Source: Leptotrichia sp. oral taxon 847
GTDB lineage: Bacteria; Fusobacteriota; Fusobacteriia; Fusobacteriales; Leptotrichiaceae
Direction: 5' to 3'
Assembly (NCBI RefSeq): GCF_001553645.1
Contig: NZ_CP014231.1
Coordinates: 930,001-994,000, forward strand
Length of the DNA: 64,000 bases
Positions 44,566 through 55,452 of the stretch are shown piece after piece; the stretch's first letter is position 1, and each line of letters opens with the position of its first letter. The notes beneath the pieces were generated by a model, which was not told where the DNA came from, did not search any database, and saw only the letters and a program-made list of their open reading frames with translations. The position numbers and the translations under genes are program-made.

Positions 44566-45047
44566 CAGTGCCTCCTAAATTTATTATACTTATTATTTTA
44601 TTTTCCACTAAAATTATATCACTCTTTAATCTAATTTTCAAGTTATTTATCACACAAAGTTTTACTTTGTCTCCATTTTTAACAGTTCCATTTTTCAAAA
44701 ACCTATTCAAACTCTTGTAATTTCTTACTTTTCTATGTCAATAGTTTAAACTTTTCTGCGTAATGTCTCATATTTAAAAATATATAAAGCGCTACACAAA
44801 TTTTCGTAAAAAATATAATTATCTCAATCTCTTTAAAAACAATGTATAGGTTAGATTTTTTGTTATCATGACTATCAAAAATGAGAAGTAAAAAAAATTT
44901 TATAAATATATCCAAAAAAATCTATTAATTATAACATATAATTTTAAATAAATTTAAAAATGTGGTAAAATATAAAAGTAAAGTTTTTATATTCCCAAAA
45001 ACACTTTACACAAATTAATGGGGGAAATTTTAAAAGAGGAGAAAAAA
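44566..45047. other. Intergenic region between pgk and recJ
   Basis: 482 bp of AT-rich sequence between divergent genes. It must hold both promoters. A TATAAA-like box follows near 44970 for recJ. I see no RNA gene, repeat or convincing small gene; a 60-codon minus-strand frame at 44733 has no ribosome site. Confidence 0.5.
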
Positions 45048-47987
45048 ATGAGAAATACTAGATGGCGTTCAAAGATTATTCCTAGTCCACGTCAGGAAAA
45101 AGAATACATAAAAAAAAGTGGAAATGATGAAAGAAAAAATTCAAAAAAAATAAAAATTAAAAGAGCAAATCAAAATGAAGCGAAAAAATTTTCGATTGAT
45201 CAAGATATTCTACAAATTCTTTATTCAAGGGGAATTGATTCAGAAGAAAAAATTAAAAAATTTCTTAATCCCAATTTAAAAGATATTGAGGATCCCTTGG
45301 GACTTTGCGATATGGAAAAAGCTGTGATTGAAATTGAAAAAGCGATTTTGAAGCAGAAAAATATTTGGATATATGGGGATTACGATGTTGATGGCATCAC
45401 TTCCACTTCAGTTTTGTATTTGGCGTTAAAAGAACTTGGAGCGGAAAATGTTAATTATTATATTCCCATTCGAGATGAGGGTTATGGGTTAAATAATGAA
45501 GCGCTAAAAAAAATAAAAGATTCAGGAGCGGATTTGATAATTACAGTTGACTGCGGAATTACCGCGTTTTCTGAAGTTGAATTTGCCAATTCAATAGATT
45601 TGCCAATAATAATTACCGATCACCACAATCTAAACGGTGGAAGAATTCCAGAAGCTCTGGCAGTTATTAATCCCAAAAGAAAGGAAAATAGTTTTTCTTT
45701 TGAGTTTTTGGCTGGAGTTGGAACTATTTTTATGGTTATGATTTCTCTTTTTGAAAGAGCTGGAAAAAAAGAAGATACCAATAAATATTTAGATTTAGTG
45801 GCAATTGGGACGGTCGCAGATATTGTTCCTCTTACAGATGAAAATAGAATTTTTACAAAATTCGGATTGGAACAATTATTTCACACAAGACATAAAGGGT
45901 TAAAATTTTTACTTTATAAATTATTTTTTTCAAATCAGCAAAATACTGAAAAAATTGAATACACAACTTATGATGTAGGATTTATAATAGCACCCGTATT
46001 TAATGCGGCAGGTAGGCTCACAGATGCAAAAATGGTTGTAAAACTTTTGATTTCAGATAATGACAGAGAAATTGAAGTAATCGTAAAAGAGCTCATCAAT
46101 AGAAACTTTGAGAGAAAAGAACTGCAAAATAAAATTGTGGAAAAAATAGAAAATAAAATTGAAAAAACCGATATTTCAAACGACTTTGTAATTGTGGATT
46201 ATTCACCTGAATATCATCACGGTGTAATTGGAATTGCAGCTTCCAAAATTGTCGATAAATACTATAAGCCTGTAATAATAATGGAAGTAAAAGAAGATGA
46301 GGGAGTTGCGGTCGGTTCATGCAGAAGTATTGCAAACTTTAATATTTTGGAAGCGCTTCAATCAATGCCAGAATTATTTTTGAAATTTGGAGGACACTCA
46401 GGTGCTGCTGGATTTACTCTTCCAATAAAAAATATTCCACTATTTCAAAAAAAAGTAAATAAATTTGCAAAAACTAAATTGACAAAAAACGATTTTGTGA
46501 AAATTATTGAAATTGACAAGCAAATTCCAATACAAAAAATTTCGTACGAATTTTTTCAACTGACAGAAAAGTTAAAACCATTTGGATTTGGAAATCCTAC
46601 GCCGACTTTCAGAACAAATAATGTTCTTTTTGAAAACATTAAATTTATTGGAGAAAATAGAAATCATATTATGCTTGATCTTAAACAAAAGGGATTTTCT
46701 AATAAAAATGCAGTTTGGTTTAATTCGGGAGAATATTTTAAAGATTTAAACAAAAATTTAATTTATGACATTGTTTTTAAATTGAAAACTGAAATGTATC
46801 AAAACAGATTTTATACAAAAGTGTATATTGAAGATGTCAAACCATCCAAAATGAAAGACGAAACTTTGCTCTATTACCATTCATTATTCAACACTTCATT
46901 CCCACTAAAATCAATTTTTTATACGAATGTTGACTGGGAAGAAGATAAAAAAATAAAAATGAAAGCAAATTTTGATCAAATAGAACTTTTTTGTGGAAGA
47001 AAAATTATAGGGCGACTGGATTACAATATCTCAAATATGCTCTTACTATTAAATAAATATTATAATTGGAAATTTTCGGTTGAAATTGAAAACATAAGAA
47101 AAACTGAAAACAACAAAATAGTTGAAATTTTGATAAAAAGAAATTACAAATTTAAGTGTTATGAGTACGAAGATGCGGGAATTTTTAAAAAAATAAAAGA
47201 TTTTTTAATTGGAAAAATGGAATATAACACTCAGACAAAGACATTGCTCGCACAAATTTTTAAACATGATAAAAACTTAATTATAAAAAATTTTTTTAAT
47301 AAAAAAGAAGAATTTAAATATGAAATGTCAGATTTCAAAATATTTTTGCTTACAATCGGAATTTATTACAAGAAAATGACTTCCAAAAAAAGTCAAATTG
47401 TAGTAAAAAGTAGAGATGATTTTGACTACAACGAGCCTTTTATCAACGAATATTTTGAAATAAATGAAAAATATGAAAATGACCATCCATTTACTGTTTT
47501 TTATGATTTCGTTCCTAAAAATATTAGTTTTTCTGACAAAAAGAAAAATAATTTGGAAACAGTTTCCGCAGAAGATGAAATTAAAGATTTGAAAAATGAA
47601 AATAACAAAAATTTTGAAATAAATGAAGAACTAAAAAAAATTAAATACAACGAAATTAAACAAATTGAATATAAAATTGAAAAAGATGAAGATGACAAAA
47701 TTAAAGAAAAATTTTGTATAATTTTAAACGACGGCGAATTTTTAAAAAGGCTAAATTTTTCAGAAAAAGAAATGGAAAGAAAAAATATTGCAGAAATTTC
47801 AACGGATATTAAAATCAAAAAAAATATTATTTTTCTTGAAAATTTATCAAAAAAAGATAGAAAAAAATTAAATCCCAAAAATATTTACATAAAATATCTG
47901 CCTTTCCAGGAAAAAATCAAATTAAAAAAATTGCTTAACGAAGGAAAAATTATTTATTCTGACTATTCAATAAATGATATTTTGTAG
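45048..47987 (+). CDS. recJ: Single-stranded-DNA-specific exonuclease RecJ (extended)
   Basis: A 979-residue protein from ATG 45048, preceded by GAGGAG; a frame from 45018 would bury that site. The catalytic DHH core has IYGDYDVDGITSTSVLYL, ITVDCGI and ITDHHNLNG. The DHHA1 domain has GGHSGAAGFTLP, and the OB-fold domain follows (FGFGNPTPTFR). It degrades single-stranded DNA 5' to 3' in recombination and mismatch repair. Standard RecJ ends near 560-580 residues. Here some 400 extra Lys/Glu/Asn-rich residues follow, of unknown function and with no recognised domain. It is a lone gene, followed by IS200 copy 3. Confidence 0.92.
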   Translation: MRNTRWRSKIIPSPRQEKEYIKKSGNDERKNSKKIKIKRANQNEAKKFSIDQDILQILYSRGIDSEEKIKKFLNPNLKDIEDPLGLCDMEKAVIEIEKAILKQKNIWIYGDYDVDGITSTSVLYLALKELGAENVNYYIPIRDEGYGLNNEALKKIKDSGADLIITVDCGITAFSEVEFANSIDLPIIITDHHNLNGGRIPEALAVINPKRKENSFSFEFLAGVGTIFMVMISLFERAGKKEDTNKYLDLVAIGTVADIVPLTDENRIFTKFGLEQLFHTRHKGLKFLLYKLFFSNQQNTEKIEYTTYDVGFIIAPVFNAAGRLTDAKMVVKLLISDNDREIEVIVKELINRNFERKELQNKIVEKIENKIEKTDISNDFVIVDYSPEYHHGVIGIAASKIVDKYYKPVIIMEVKEDEGVAVGSCRSIANFNILEALQSMPELFLKFGGHSGAAGFTLPIKNIPLFQKKVNKFAKTKLTKNDFVKIIEIDKQIPIQKISYEFFQLTEKLKPFGFGNPTPTFRTNNVLFENIKFIGENRNHIMLDLKQKGFSNKNAVWFNSGEYFKDLNKNLIYDIVFKLKTEMYQNRFYTKVYIEDVKPSKMKDETLLYYHSLFNTSFPLKSIFYTNVDWEEDKKIKMKANFDQIELFCGRKIIGRLDYNISNMLLLLNKYYNWKFSVEIENIRKTENNKIVEILIKRNYKFKCYEYEDAGIFKKIKDFLIGKMEYNTQTKTLLAQIFKHDKNLIIKNFFNKKEEFKYEMSDFKIFLLTIGIYYKKMTSKKSQIVVKSRDDFDYNEPFINEYFEINEKYENDHPFTVFYDFVPKNISFSDKKKNNLETVSAEDEIKDLKNENNKNFEINEELKKIKYNEIKQIEYKIEKDEDDKIKEKFCIILNDGEFLKRLNFSEKEMERKNIAEISTDIKIKKNIIFLENLSKKDRKKLNPKNIYIKYLPFQEKIKLKKLLNEGKIIYSDYSINDIL

Positions 47988-48096
47988 AAAATTTATAAAA
48001 AGTTAAATTAAAAAAATTTTTTAATAAATAAGTAATTTTACATAATTTAATTTGATCTTTTTACTAACTGAAATAATTAAAAAATTTAAAAGAATT

Positions 48097-48849
48097 AGTC
48101 AAGACCACCCTTCAAAAGGGTGGCTTGCTCTACGGCTATAAGCCGTCGGGTCTCCTACTTCGCCTAAAGACGATACTTGACCTTCGTTCAAGCTACTGTT
48201 GTATTTGACTCGTTGCTACCTCTTAAAGAGGTATCCGTACTACTTGCTACCCTTAAAAGGGTCTTCATATTCCTTTACACTTAATTTGTCCATCGCTATA
48301 TCATGTTTCTCCTGTTCGGCTATATATTTTTTTATTGTTGCTTCATTTAAGCCTACTGTGCTTACATAATATCCTTCTGACCAGAAATGTCTGTTTCCAA
48401 ATTTATATTTTAAGTTTGCATGCTTATCAAACATCATCAATGCACTTTTCCCTTTCAGATATCCCATAAAACTTGATACACTTATTTTTGGTGGTATGCT
48501 TACCAGCATATGCACGTGATCTTTCATCAGATGTCCTTCTATTATTTCAACTCCTTTATATTCACATAATCTTCTTAAAATTTCTCCCACACTTTTTCTG
48601 TATTGACTATATACAATTTTTCGTCTATACTTAGGTGTAAATACTATATGATACTTACACATCCATTTAGTATGAGACAGGCTATTAGTTTTATTAGCCA
48701 TATAAACACCTTCCTTTCATTAATAGTAGCTTGAACAACTCTATTATAACGGAAGGTGTATTTTGTTGCAAACTTACGTTTCCGCACCCGCATAGCAGGT
48801 GGTTTTATGTTTCGCACGCTTTGCGTACTCAACTGACTAAAGTCAATAA
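48097..48849 (-). mobile_element. IS200/IS605-type insertion sequence, copy 3
   Basis: Third copy of the 753-bp unit, same orientation as the others. Its tnpA-proximal end lies one base after the T-tract of the tgt terminator, and its other end is about 110 bp past recJ. Confidence 0.94.
48240..48701 (-). CDS. tnpA: IS200/IS605 family transposase TnpA (Y1 HUH)
   Basis: A 153-residue transposase identical to those at 8789 and 40776, with HVHMLVSIPP and KKYIAEQEKHD. Complete and presumably active. Confidence 0.95.
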   Translation of the reverse strand: MANKTNSLSHTKWMCKYHIVFTPKYRRKIVYSQYRKSVGEILRRLCEYKGVEIIEGHLMKDHVHMLVSIPPKISVSSFMGYLKGKSALMMFDKHANLKYKFGNRHFWSEGYYVSTVGLNEATIKKYIAEQEKHDIAMDKLSVKEYEDPFKGSK

Positions 48850-48850
48850 C

Positions 48851-48888
48851 AAAAAAAGAAGAATTTTTATACAAACTCTTCTTTTTTT
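48851..48888 (-). terminator. Terminator of tgt
   Basis: AAAAAAAGAAGA and TCTTCTTTTTTT form a 12-bp stem with a 14-nt loop immediately after the tgt stop. On the minus strand it ends in seven T, one base before IS200 copy 3. Confidence 0.85.
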
Positions 48889-48891
48889 ATT

Positions 48892-50091
<1,200 letters not shown>

Positions 50092-50130
50092 TTATTTTCT
50101 CCTAGTTTTCAATATTTTCTAGAAAATTCA

Positions 50131-50160
50131 AAAAAAAACAGAGAGTAAAAAACCTCTGCT
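50131..50160 (-). terminator. Terminator of rpmE2
   Basis: On the minus strand AGCAGAGG and a TCTCTG arm (five perfect pairs CAGAG/CTCTG) are followed by eight T. It lies about 20 bp after the L31 gene and before the tgt start. Confidence 0.75.
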
Positions 50161-50182
50161 TCTAATTCTCTTATAATTAAAA

Positions 50183-50425
50183 TTATAAATTATATTTTTT
50201 CTTAAATTTATCAACTCTTCCAGTTTCATCAACGAATTTAGATTTTCCAGTAAAGAATGGATGAGAAGTTGAACTTGTTGCAACTTTTATTACAGGATAT
50301 TCTTTTCCTTCAAAAGTAGTTGTTTCTTTAGAAGTTTTAGTTGATTTTGTTAAGAATTTTTCTCCATTACTTGTATCTTCAAACACTACAAAGTTGTAAG
50401 CAGGATGTAAATCTTTTTTTGCCAT
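50183..50425 (-). CDS. rpmE2: 50S ribosomal protein L31 type B
   Basis: An 80-residue ribosomal protein of the large subunit. [17 protein letters not shown] near the N-terminus, [28 protein letters not shown] at the C-terminus and the absence of all Cys identify the zinc-free type B form, which often replaces the zinc form under zinc limitation. GGAGA precedes the ATG. Single gene. Confidence 0.96.
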   Translation of the reverse strand: MAKKDLHPAYNFVVFEDTSNGEKFLTKSTKTSKETTTFEGKEYPVIKVATSSTSHPFFTGKSKFVDETGRVDKFKKKYNL

Positions 50426-50690
50426 TATTTATTTTTCTCCTTTCTATGTATAACTATGATTATTTATTTTTATCATTCACATTATAATAACATATTTCTC
50501 TATGTTTTTCAAGATTTGGAAATTGATTTTTTTATTAAAGTCATGATTTTTTTATATTCCAAATAAAAAACAGAGTGAAAATTTTAAGAACGGATTTTTA
50601 ATTTTAATTTATTTTCAATTACAAAATATTATTTTACTTACCATCTAAATATTTTACTCTACCAATAACAAAATAAAATTTAATATTTTT

Positions 50691-50731
50691 GAAAAAAAGA
50701 GAAAATCGATAAAAGATTTTCTCTAAAAAAA
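50691..50731 (-). terminator. Terminator of dps (possibly bidirectional)
   Basis: AGAGAAAATC and GATTTTCTCT form a perfect 10-bp stem with a 7-nt loop, with A/T runs on both sides, 50 bp past the dps stop. The rest of 50426-50690 is AT-rich, including the rpmE2 promoter region, with nothing else seen. Confidence 0.88.
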
Positions 50732-50780
50732 TATATTAATAGATATTTTATAATTTTGTAAAATTTATTTTGTTAAAAAA

Positions 50781-51218
50781 CTATTTCAAATAAGCATTCA
50801 ACATCCATAAATCTTTTTCGTATGTACTGATATATTCATCAACTAATGCAGATGTACCGTAATCATTTTCTTCATCAGCGACTACTTTTACTTCTTTTAC
50901 TAATTTTAACATTGCTTCAAATTCTTTTATTACATCAGCAATTGCATCAGAAATAGAAATTTCTTTATTTTCAGCTTCTTTGATAGTAGAAACTGCTAAG
51001 TAGTCTTTTAATGTTCCTAAAGGACGACCACCGATTGCTAAAATTCTTTCAGCAACATCATCAATTTGTGTATTTAATCCATCATAATATTCTTCTAATT
51101 TTGCGTGAACAGAAAAGAATCCTGAACCAACTATATTCCAATGATAATTTTGAACTTTTCTGTATAACACATTTAAATTTGCTAAATAAAGATTTAATTT
51201 TTCAACTGTTTTTGACAT
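50781..51218 (-). CDS. dps: Dps/ferritin-like DNA-protection protein
   Basis: A 145-residue ferritin-like protein from ATG 51218 (GAGGAG upstream; an in-frame GTG at 51227 overlaps that site). The dinuclear iron site typical of Dps is visible: NYHWNIVGSGFFSVHAKLEEYYDGLNTQIDDVAERILAIGG is the conserved helix pair, with His, His, Asp and Glu ligands. Dps forms 12-mers that oxidise and store iron with peroxide and shield DNA. It is monocistronic with a strong terminator. It is probably stress- or iron-induced, but no operator is recognisable. Confidence 0.93.
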   Translation of the reverse strand: MSKTVEKLNLYLANLNVLYRKVQNYHWNIVGSGFFSVHAKLEEYYDGLNTQIDDVAERILAIGGRPLGTLKDYLAVSTIKEAENKEISISDAIADVIKEFEAMLKLVKEVKVVADEENDYGTSALVDEYISTYEKDLWMLNAYLK

Positions 51219-51405
51219 TTTTATCACTCCTCAAAAATTTATATCATATATATTTTTGTACTTATTACAAATTTATTTTACCACTTTTCAAGAAATTTGT
51301 CAACCCTTTTTTTCCTAATTTTTAGATTTATTTTTAAAGTTGTAAAACTACCAAAAAAATGTTACAATTTTACATAATAAAAAATTTTTTTAGAAAGGAA
51401 ATGAT

Positions 51406-52230
51406 ATGATTTTTAGCATTATAAAAGTCTTTATATTAAGTCTTGTTGAAGGACTTACTGAATTCGTACCTGTTAGCAGTACTGGGCATATGATAATTGT
51501 CGATCAGTTTTTGAAACTATCTAATAATAAAGTATTTGTTGACGCTTTTGAAATAATAATTCAGCTGGGAGCGATTCTATCAGTTGTTGTTTACTATTGG
51601 AAAAAAATATTTCCATTTGCGAAAGGTCACGCAAAACAAGAAAGTATGGATATTATTACAATGTGGATAAAAATTGTAATTGCTGTTATTCCTGCCACAA
51701 TTTTGGGATTGAAATTTAACAAGGTTATTAAAGAAAAATTTTTTAATCCAGTAACTGTTTCAATAATGCTTGTTTTTTATGGAATTTTACTTATTTGGAT
51801 TGAAACAAGAAAGAAAAAAGAAGAAAAAATAAAATCAATTAAAGAAATGACAATTCCAGTTGCACTTGGAGTTGGGCTTTTTCAATGCCTTGCGATGATT
51901 CCGGGAACTTCTCGTTCTGCTGCGACAATAATTGGTGGGGTTTTATTAGGACTAAATAGAGTTTTAGCTACAGAATTTTCATTCTTTTTAGCAATACCGA
52001 CAATGTTTGGAGCAACTTTGTTAGAAATAGTTAAGATTGGACATGTTCTTACAATGGAAGAATGGTTTTTAATTGGACTTGGATTTGTATTATCGTTTAT
52101 TTTTGCTTATGCCGTTATAAAGGTATTTATGGACTATATCAAAAAGCATGATTTTAAAGTATTTGGCTATTACCGAATTATTTTAGGAATTATTATTTTA
52201 GTTTTATTTTTCACAGGAGTGATAAAATAA
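51406..52230 (+). CDS. uppP: Undecaprenyl-diphosphate phosphatase
   Basis: A 274-residue membrane enzyme (BacA/UppP) that recycles the lipid carrier of peptidoglycan synthesis; extra dose gives bacitracin resistance. The two active-site motifs are EGLTEFVPVSSTGHMII and PGTSRSAATIIGG. About eight membrane segments are visible. AAAGGAAATG lies before the ATG. The stop is 3 bp before the hemZ start, so the two are co-transcribed. Confidence 0.95.
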   Translation: MIFSIIKVFILSLVEGLTEFVPVSSTGHMIIVDQFLKLSNNKVFVDAFEIIIQLGAILSVVVYYWKKIFPFAKGHAKQESMDIITMWIKIVIAVIPATILGLKFNKVIKEKFFNPVTVSIMLVFYGILLIWIETRKKKEEKIKSIKEMTIPVALGVGLFQCLAMIPGTSRSAATIIGGVLLGLNRVLATEFSFFLAIPTMFGATLLEIVKIGHVLTMEEWFLIGLGFVLSFIFAYAVIKVFMDYIKKHDFKVFGYYRIILGIIILVLFFTGVIK

Positions 52231-52233
52231 AAA

Positions 52234-53742
52234 ATGATTATTTCAAATATTAAAGTAAATAAAAATAAACTGGAAGAATTTGTGAGAGTTCTTTTACCCG
52301 AAGAATATGATATTTTAAAAAAAAATTCCAAAAAAAATATTTATTTTGAAATTTTTGAAAATCTAGAAAAAATTGATGTTATAGCTATTTTGACAGAAGA
52401 AAAGAATTATAAGAATGACAAAAATTCTGAAATAAAAATTGAAATTTGTGAAAATTTCAAAATTAAAAATATTAAAGAAAAAAATATATTAAAAAAGATT
52501 ACTTTTTCTTATGAAAAAATTTGTGACAAATATTTTGACCAAGCGGAAGTTATGCTAAAAACTGCTCTTTTTAAAATTTTTGAAAAAGAAGAAAATTTTA
52601 AATGGGGCACATTAATCGGTGTCAGACCTACAAAAATTGTTGGAAGATTTTTAAAAATGGGACTTTCTTATGAAAAAATTTTAGAAATTTTGAGAGATAT
52701 TTATTTAGTCAGCGATGAAAAAAGAAAGTTACTAATAAATATTGTAAAAAAACAGCAGAAATATTTCGACAAAGATACAATCGGAATTTATATTGGAATT
52801 GCCTTTTGTCCGACAAAATGCACTTACTGTTCATTTCCAGCGTATCTTCTAAAAGGAAAATATGCCGCTAGATACGACGAATATGTTAAAGATATTTACA
52901 GAGAAACTAAAGAGATTGGAAAACTTACACAAGAATTGAATTTAAAAATAAACACAATTTACATTGGTGGTGGCACTCCTTCAATTTTATCAGCCGATGA
53001 AATAAAAAAATTGCTTGATACAATAAAAGAAAACTACGATCTGAGCTATTTGAAAGAATTTACTTTTGAAGCTGGAAGAATTGACACCTTGAACCAAAAA
53101 AAACTTCAAGTTATAAAACAAGGTGGTGTGAATAAAATTAGCATTAATCCACAATCGTTTAATGAAAAGACGCTAAAACTCGTAAACAGATACCATGATA
53201 GAAAACAATTTGACAAAGTCTATAAATTAGCTAAAGAAATGGGACTTTCAATTAATATGGACTTGATTTTAGGACTTCCGAAAGAAACAACTCAAGATAT
53301 TTTATATACCTTGAACGAAGTCGCAAAATACGACGTGGAAAATTTGACAATTCATAATTTAGCGATAAAAAATGCGAGTAAACTTAACAAAGAAAATTAT
53401 GAACACCGCAACATTCTGGATTACGAAGCTATTTTTGAAAAAATTGATAAAATTACTAAAAATAAGGAACTTACGCCTTACTATATGTATCGTCAGAAAA
53501 ATAGCTTCCAGTGGGGTGAAAATTTAGGATATTCCTTAAAAAATTATGAATCCATTTACAACATTGAAATGATTGAAGAAAATAAAACGATTATTGGAAT
53601 TGGAGCTGGAGCGATTACAAAATTAATTTGGACAAATACAAATACTAAAAGAGATAACATAAAAAGGCTTGTCAATCCAAAAGATCCTCTTGTATGGATG
53701 AATGAGCTAAAAACACGGCTTAAAATAAAAAAGAAAAAATAA
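52234..53742 (+). CDS. hemZ: Radical SAM coproporphyrinogen dehydrogenase-like HemZ
   Basis: A 502-residue oxygen-independent coproporphyrinogen III oxidase-like protein. The radical SAM cluster motif is CPTKCTYCSF, followed by YIGGGTPSIL, FEAGRIDTL and NMDLILGLPKET. An N-terminal region of about 170 residues precedes the barrel, as in HemZ, not HemN. No other haem genes are nearby, so the substrate is uncertain; some HemZ/HemW relatives are haem chaperones. It directly follows uppP. The IS256 copy that borders the accessory island starts 65 bp after its stop. Confidence 0.9.
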   Translation: MIISNIKVNKNKLEEFVRVLLPEEYDILKKNSKKNIYFEIFENLEKIDVIAILTEEKNYKNDKNSEIKIEICENFKIKNIKEKNILKKITFSYEKICDKYFDQAEVMLKTALFKIFEKEENFKWGTLIGVRPTKIVGRFLKMGLSYEKILEILRDIYLVSDEKRKLLINIVKKQQKYFDKDTIGIYIGIAFCPTKCTYCSFPAYLLKGKYAARYDEYVKDIYRETKEIGKLTQELNLKINTIYIGGGTPSILSADEIKKLLDTIKENYDLSYLKEFTFEAGRIDTLNQKKLQVIKQGGVNKISINPQSFNEKTLKLVNRYHDRKQFDKVYKLAKEMGLSINMDLILGLPKETTQDILYTLNEVAKYDVENLTIHNLAIKNASKLNKENYEHRNILDYEAIFEKIDKITKNKELTPYYMYRQKNSFQWGENLGYSLKNYESIYNIEMIEENKTIIGIGAGAITKLIWTNTNTKRDNIKRLVNPKDPLVWMNELKTRLKIKKKK

Positions 53743-53807
53743 GAGAAATTTTTTTAATTGATTATAAATAAGAGAAATAATAAATTTTTTATGTGAATCA
53801 TAGAAAT

Positions 53808-55169
53808 GGGTGTGTAAAAATTTTTGTGTAAACCTCTAAATAATATATGGTAAAATAACTGTATAATATTTGGAGGTTTTTGTTATGACTAAAAAGAAAA
53901 TTGACAACGAAATTTTTAAAACACTGATTGAGGATTACAATATTAAAGATACTAATGATATTAAGGATATGCTTAAGGATTTGCTTTCGGGTACTATCCA
54001 AACCATGCTTGAAGCTGAAATTGAGCATGAACTGGGGTATGCTAAACATTCTATGAAAGATAAGACTACTTCTAATGCTAGAAATGGACATTCCAAGAAA
54101 ACTGTTAGAAGTGAGTATGGCAATCTTGATTTAGATATTCCTAGAGATAGAAATGCTGAGTTTGAGCCTCAAATCATCCCTAAATATCAAAGAGAAATTA
54201 CTGGCATTGAAGGACAGATTCTTTCTCTTTATGCTAAAGGAATGAGCAATAGAGATATCGAGGACCATCTCAATAATCTTTATGGAATTGATGTTTCGCC
54301 ATCTATGATCAGTAAAATTACAGATAAAATTATACCTGAAATTAGGGAATGGCAGTCTAGACAGCTTGAGGATGTATACCCAATAGTTTTTATGGATGCT
54401 ATCCATTACAGCGTAAGAAAAGATGGAGTTGTTGTTAAAAAGGCGGTATATTTAGCTATAGGAATAGATAAGGAAGGGCGAAAGGAGGTCTTAGGATTTT
54501 GGATAGGAGAAAATGAATCAAGCAAGTACTGGCTAAATGTTTTAAATGAATTAAAAAACAGAGGAGTTCAGGATATACTAATTATGTCTGTTGATAATTT
54601 AAAAGGGTTCAGCGAAGCAATATCTTCGGTGTTCCCTAAGACAGAAATTCAAAAATGTGTGGTTCATCAAATTAGAAACAGCATAAGATACATATCTTAC
54701 AAAGATGTAAGGGAATTTACATCAGACTTAAAAGAAATGTACAATGCACCAACACTGGAACAGGCAGAGTTTAAACTGGATGAACTAGAAGAAAAATGGG
54801 GTAAAAAGTATATGGCAGTAATTAATTCCTGGAGAAGTAACTGGAATGAGTTGACAACATACTTTAAATATGATACAAAGATAAGAAAGCTGATATATAC
54901 GACAAACCCGATAGAAAGCTTAAACAGACAATTAAGAAAGTATACGAAGACAAAATCACTTTATCCGACAGATGAAGCATTGATGAAGTCAGTATATTTA
55001 AGTTTAAAGGAAGCAACAAGGAAATGGACTGGAAGAATACCGGGCTGGGGAGAAATATATTCTCAGTTAAGTATTTATTTTGAAGGAAGGATTTAAAAAC
55101 AGGATGATAAAAATACCATCCTGTACCATATATTATATTTTGAGTTTACACAAAATTCTGGACACTCTC
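53808..55169 (+). mobile_element. IS256-family insertion sequence, copy B
   Basis: The same 1362-bp element as 34067-35428, same orientation, with both inverted repeats present. Its flanks differ (ATAGAAAT before, TTTTTGGA after), so no target duplication is visible. It marks the boundary between hemZ and the toxin island. Confidence 0.94.
53885..55096 (+). CDS. IS256-family transposase
   Basis: A 403-residue DDE transposase from ATG 53885 after TTGGAGG, identical to the copy at 34144, with the same Asp, Asp and Glu motifs. Complete. Confidence 0.96.
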   Translation: MTKKKIDNEIFKTLIEDYNIKDTNDIKDMLKDLLSGTIQTMLEAEIEHELGYAKHSMKDKTTSNARNGHSKKTVRSEYGNLDLDIPRDRNAEFEPQIIPKYQREITGIEGQILSLYAKGMSNRDIEDHLNNLYGIDVSPSMISKITDKIIPEIREWQSRQLEDVYPIVFMDAIHYSVRKDGVVVKKAVYLAIGIDKEGRKEVLGFWIGENESSKYWLNVLNELKNRGVQDILIMSVDNLKGFSEAISSVFPKTEIQKCVVHQIRNSIRYISYKDVREFTSDLKEMYNAPTLEQAEFKLDELEEKWGKKYMAVINSWRSNWNELTTYFKYDTKIRKLIYTTNPIESLNRQLRKYTKTKSLYPTDEALMKSVYLSLKEATRKWTGRIPGWGEIYSQLSIYFEGRI

Positions 55170-55193
55170 TTTTTGGAAAGATAAATAAAAAAA

Positions 55194-55327
55194 GGGAGTG
55201 TCCATTTATAATTTTAGGAATTTATATAAAAAATTTGTGCTCCCGAAGAATTTAAAAACAGGATGATAAAAATACCATCCTGTACCATAATTATATTTTG
55301 AGTTTACATAAAATTTTGGACTATCCC
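55194..55327. repeat. Miniature IS256-derived relic
   Basis: 55249-55327 repeats the last 80 bp of the IS256 element, with about a dozen changes and with the terminal repeat altered. The unit opens at 55194 with GGGAGTGTCC, which pairs with GGACTATCCC at the other end. It is thus a 134-bp, gene-less unit with terminal inverted repeats, derived from an IS256 relative, lying 24 bp beyond the full copy. Confidence 0.6.
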
Positions 55328-55334
55328 TTTTTTT

Positions 55335-55449
55335 ATACTAAACCCCATTTGAATAACGAATATATTATAAATCTTTTTAGCAGATTAAACCTAATATTTA
55401 TTTTCAAATAATTAAAACAAATATTCACTTTTTAAATGGGAAATAGTAT
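55335..55449. repeat. MITE-like element with ATACTA ends, copy 2
   Basis: A 115-bp unit related to 38209-38321. The ends ATACTAAACCCCATTT and AAATGGGAAATAGTAT match in inverted orientation with few mismatches. It lies between the IS256 relic and the stop codon of the immunity-type gene. Confidence 0.6.
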
Positions 55450-55452
55450 TAC

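Noticed and set aside
44733-44915. 60-codon minus-strand frame upstream of pgk
   Set aside because: No ribosome site, low-complexity hydrophobic translation, and it lies where promoters are expected.
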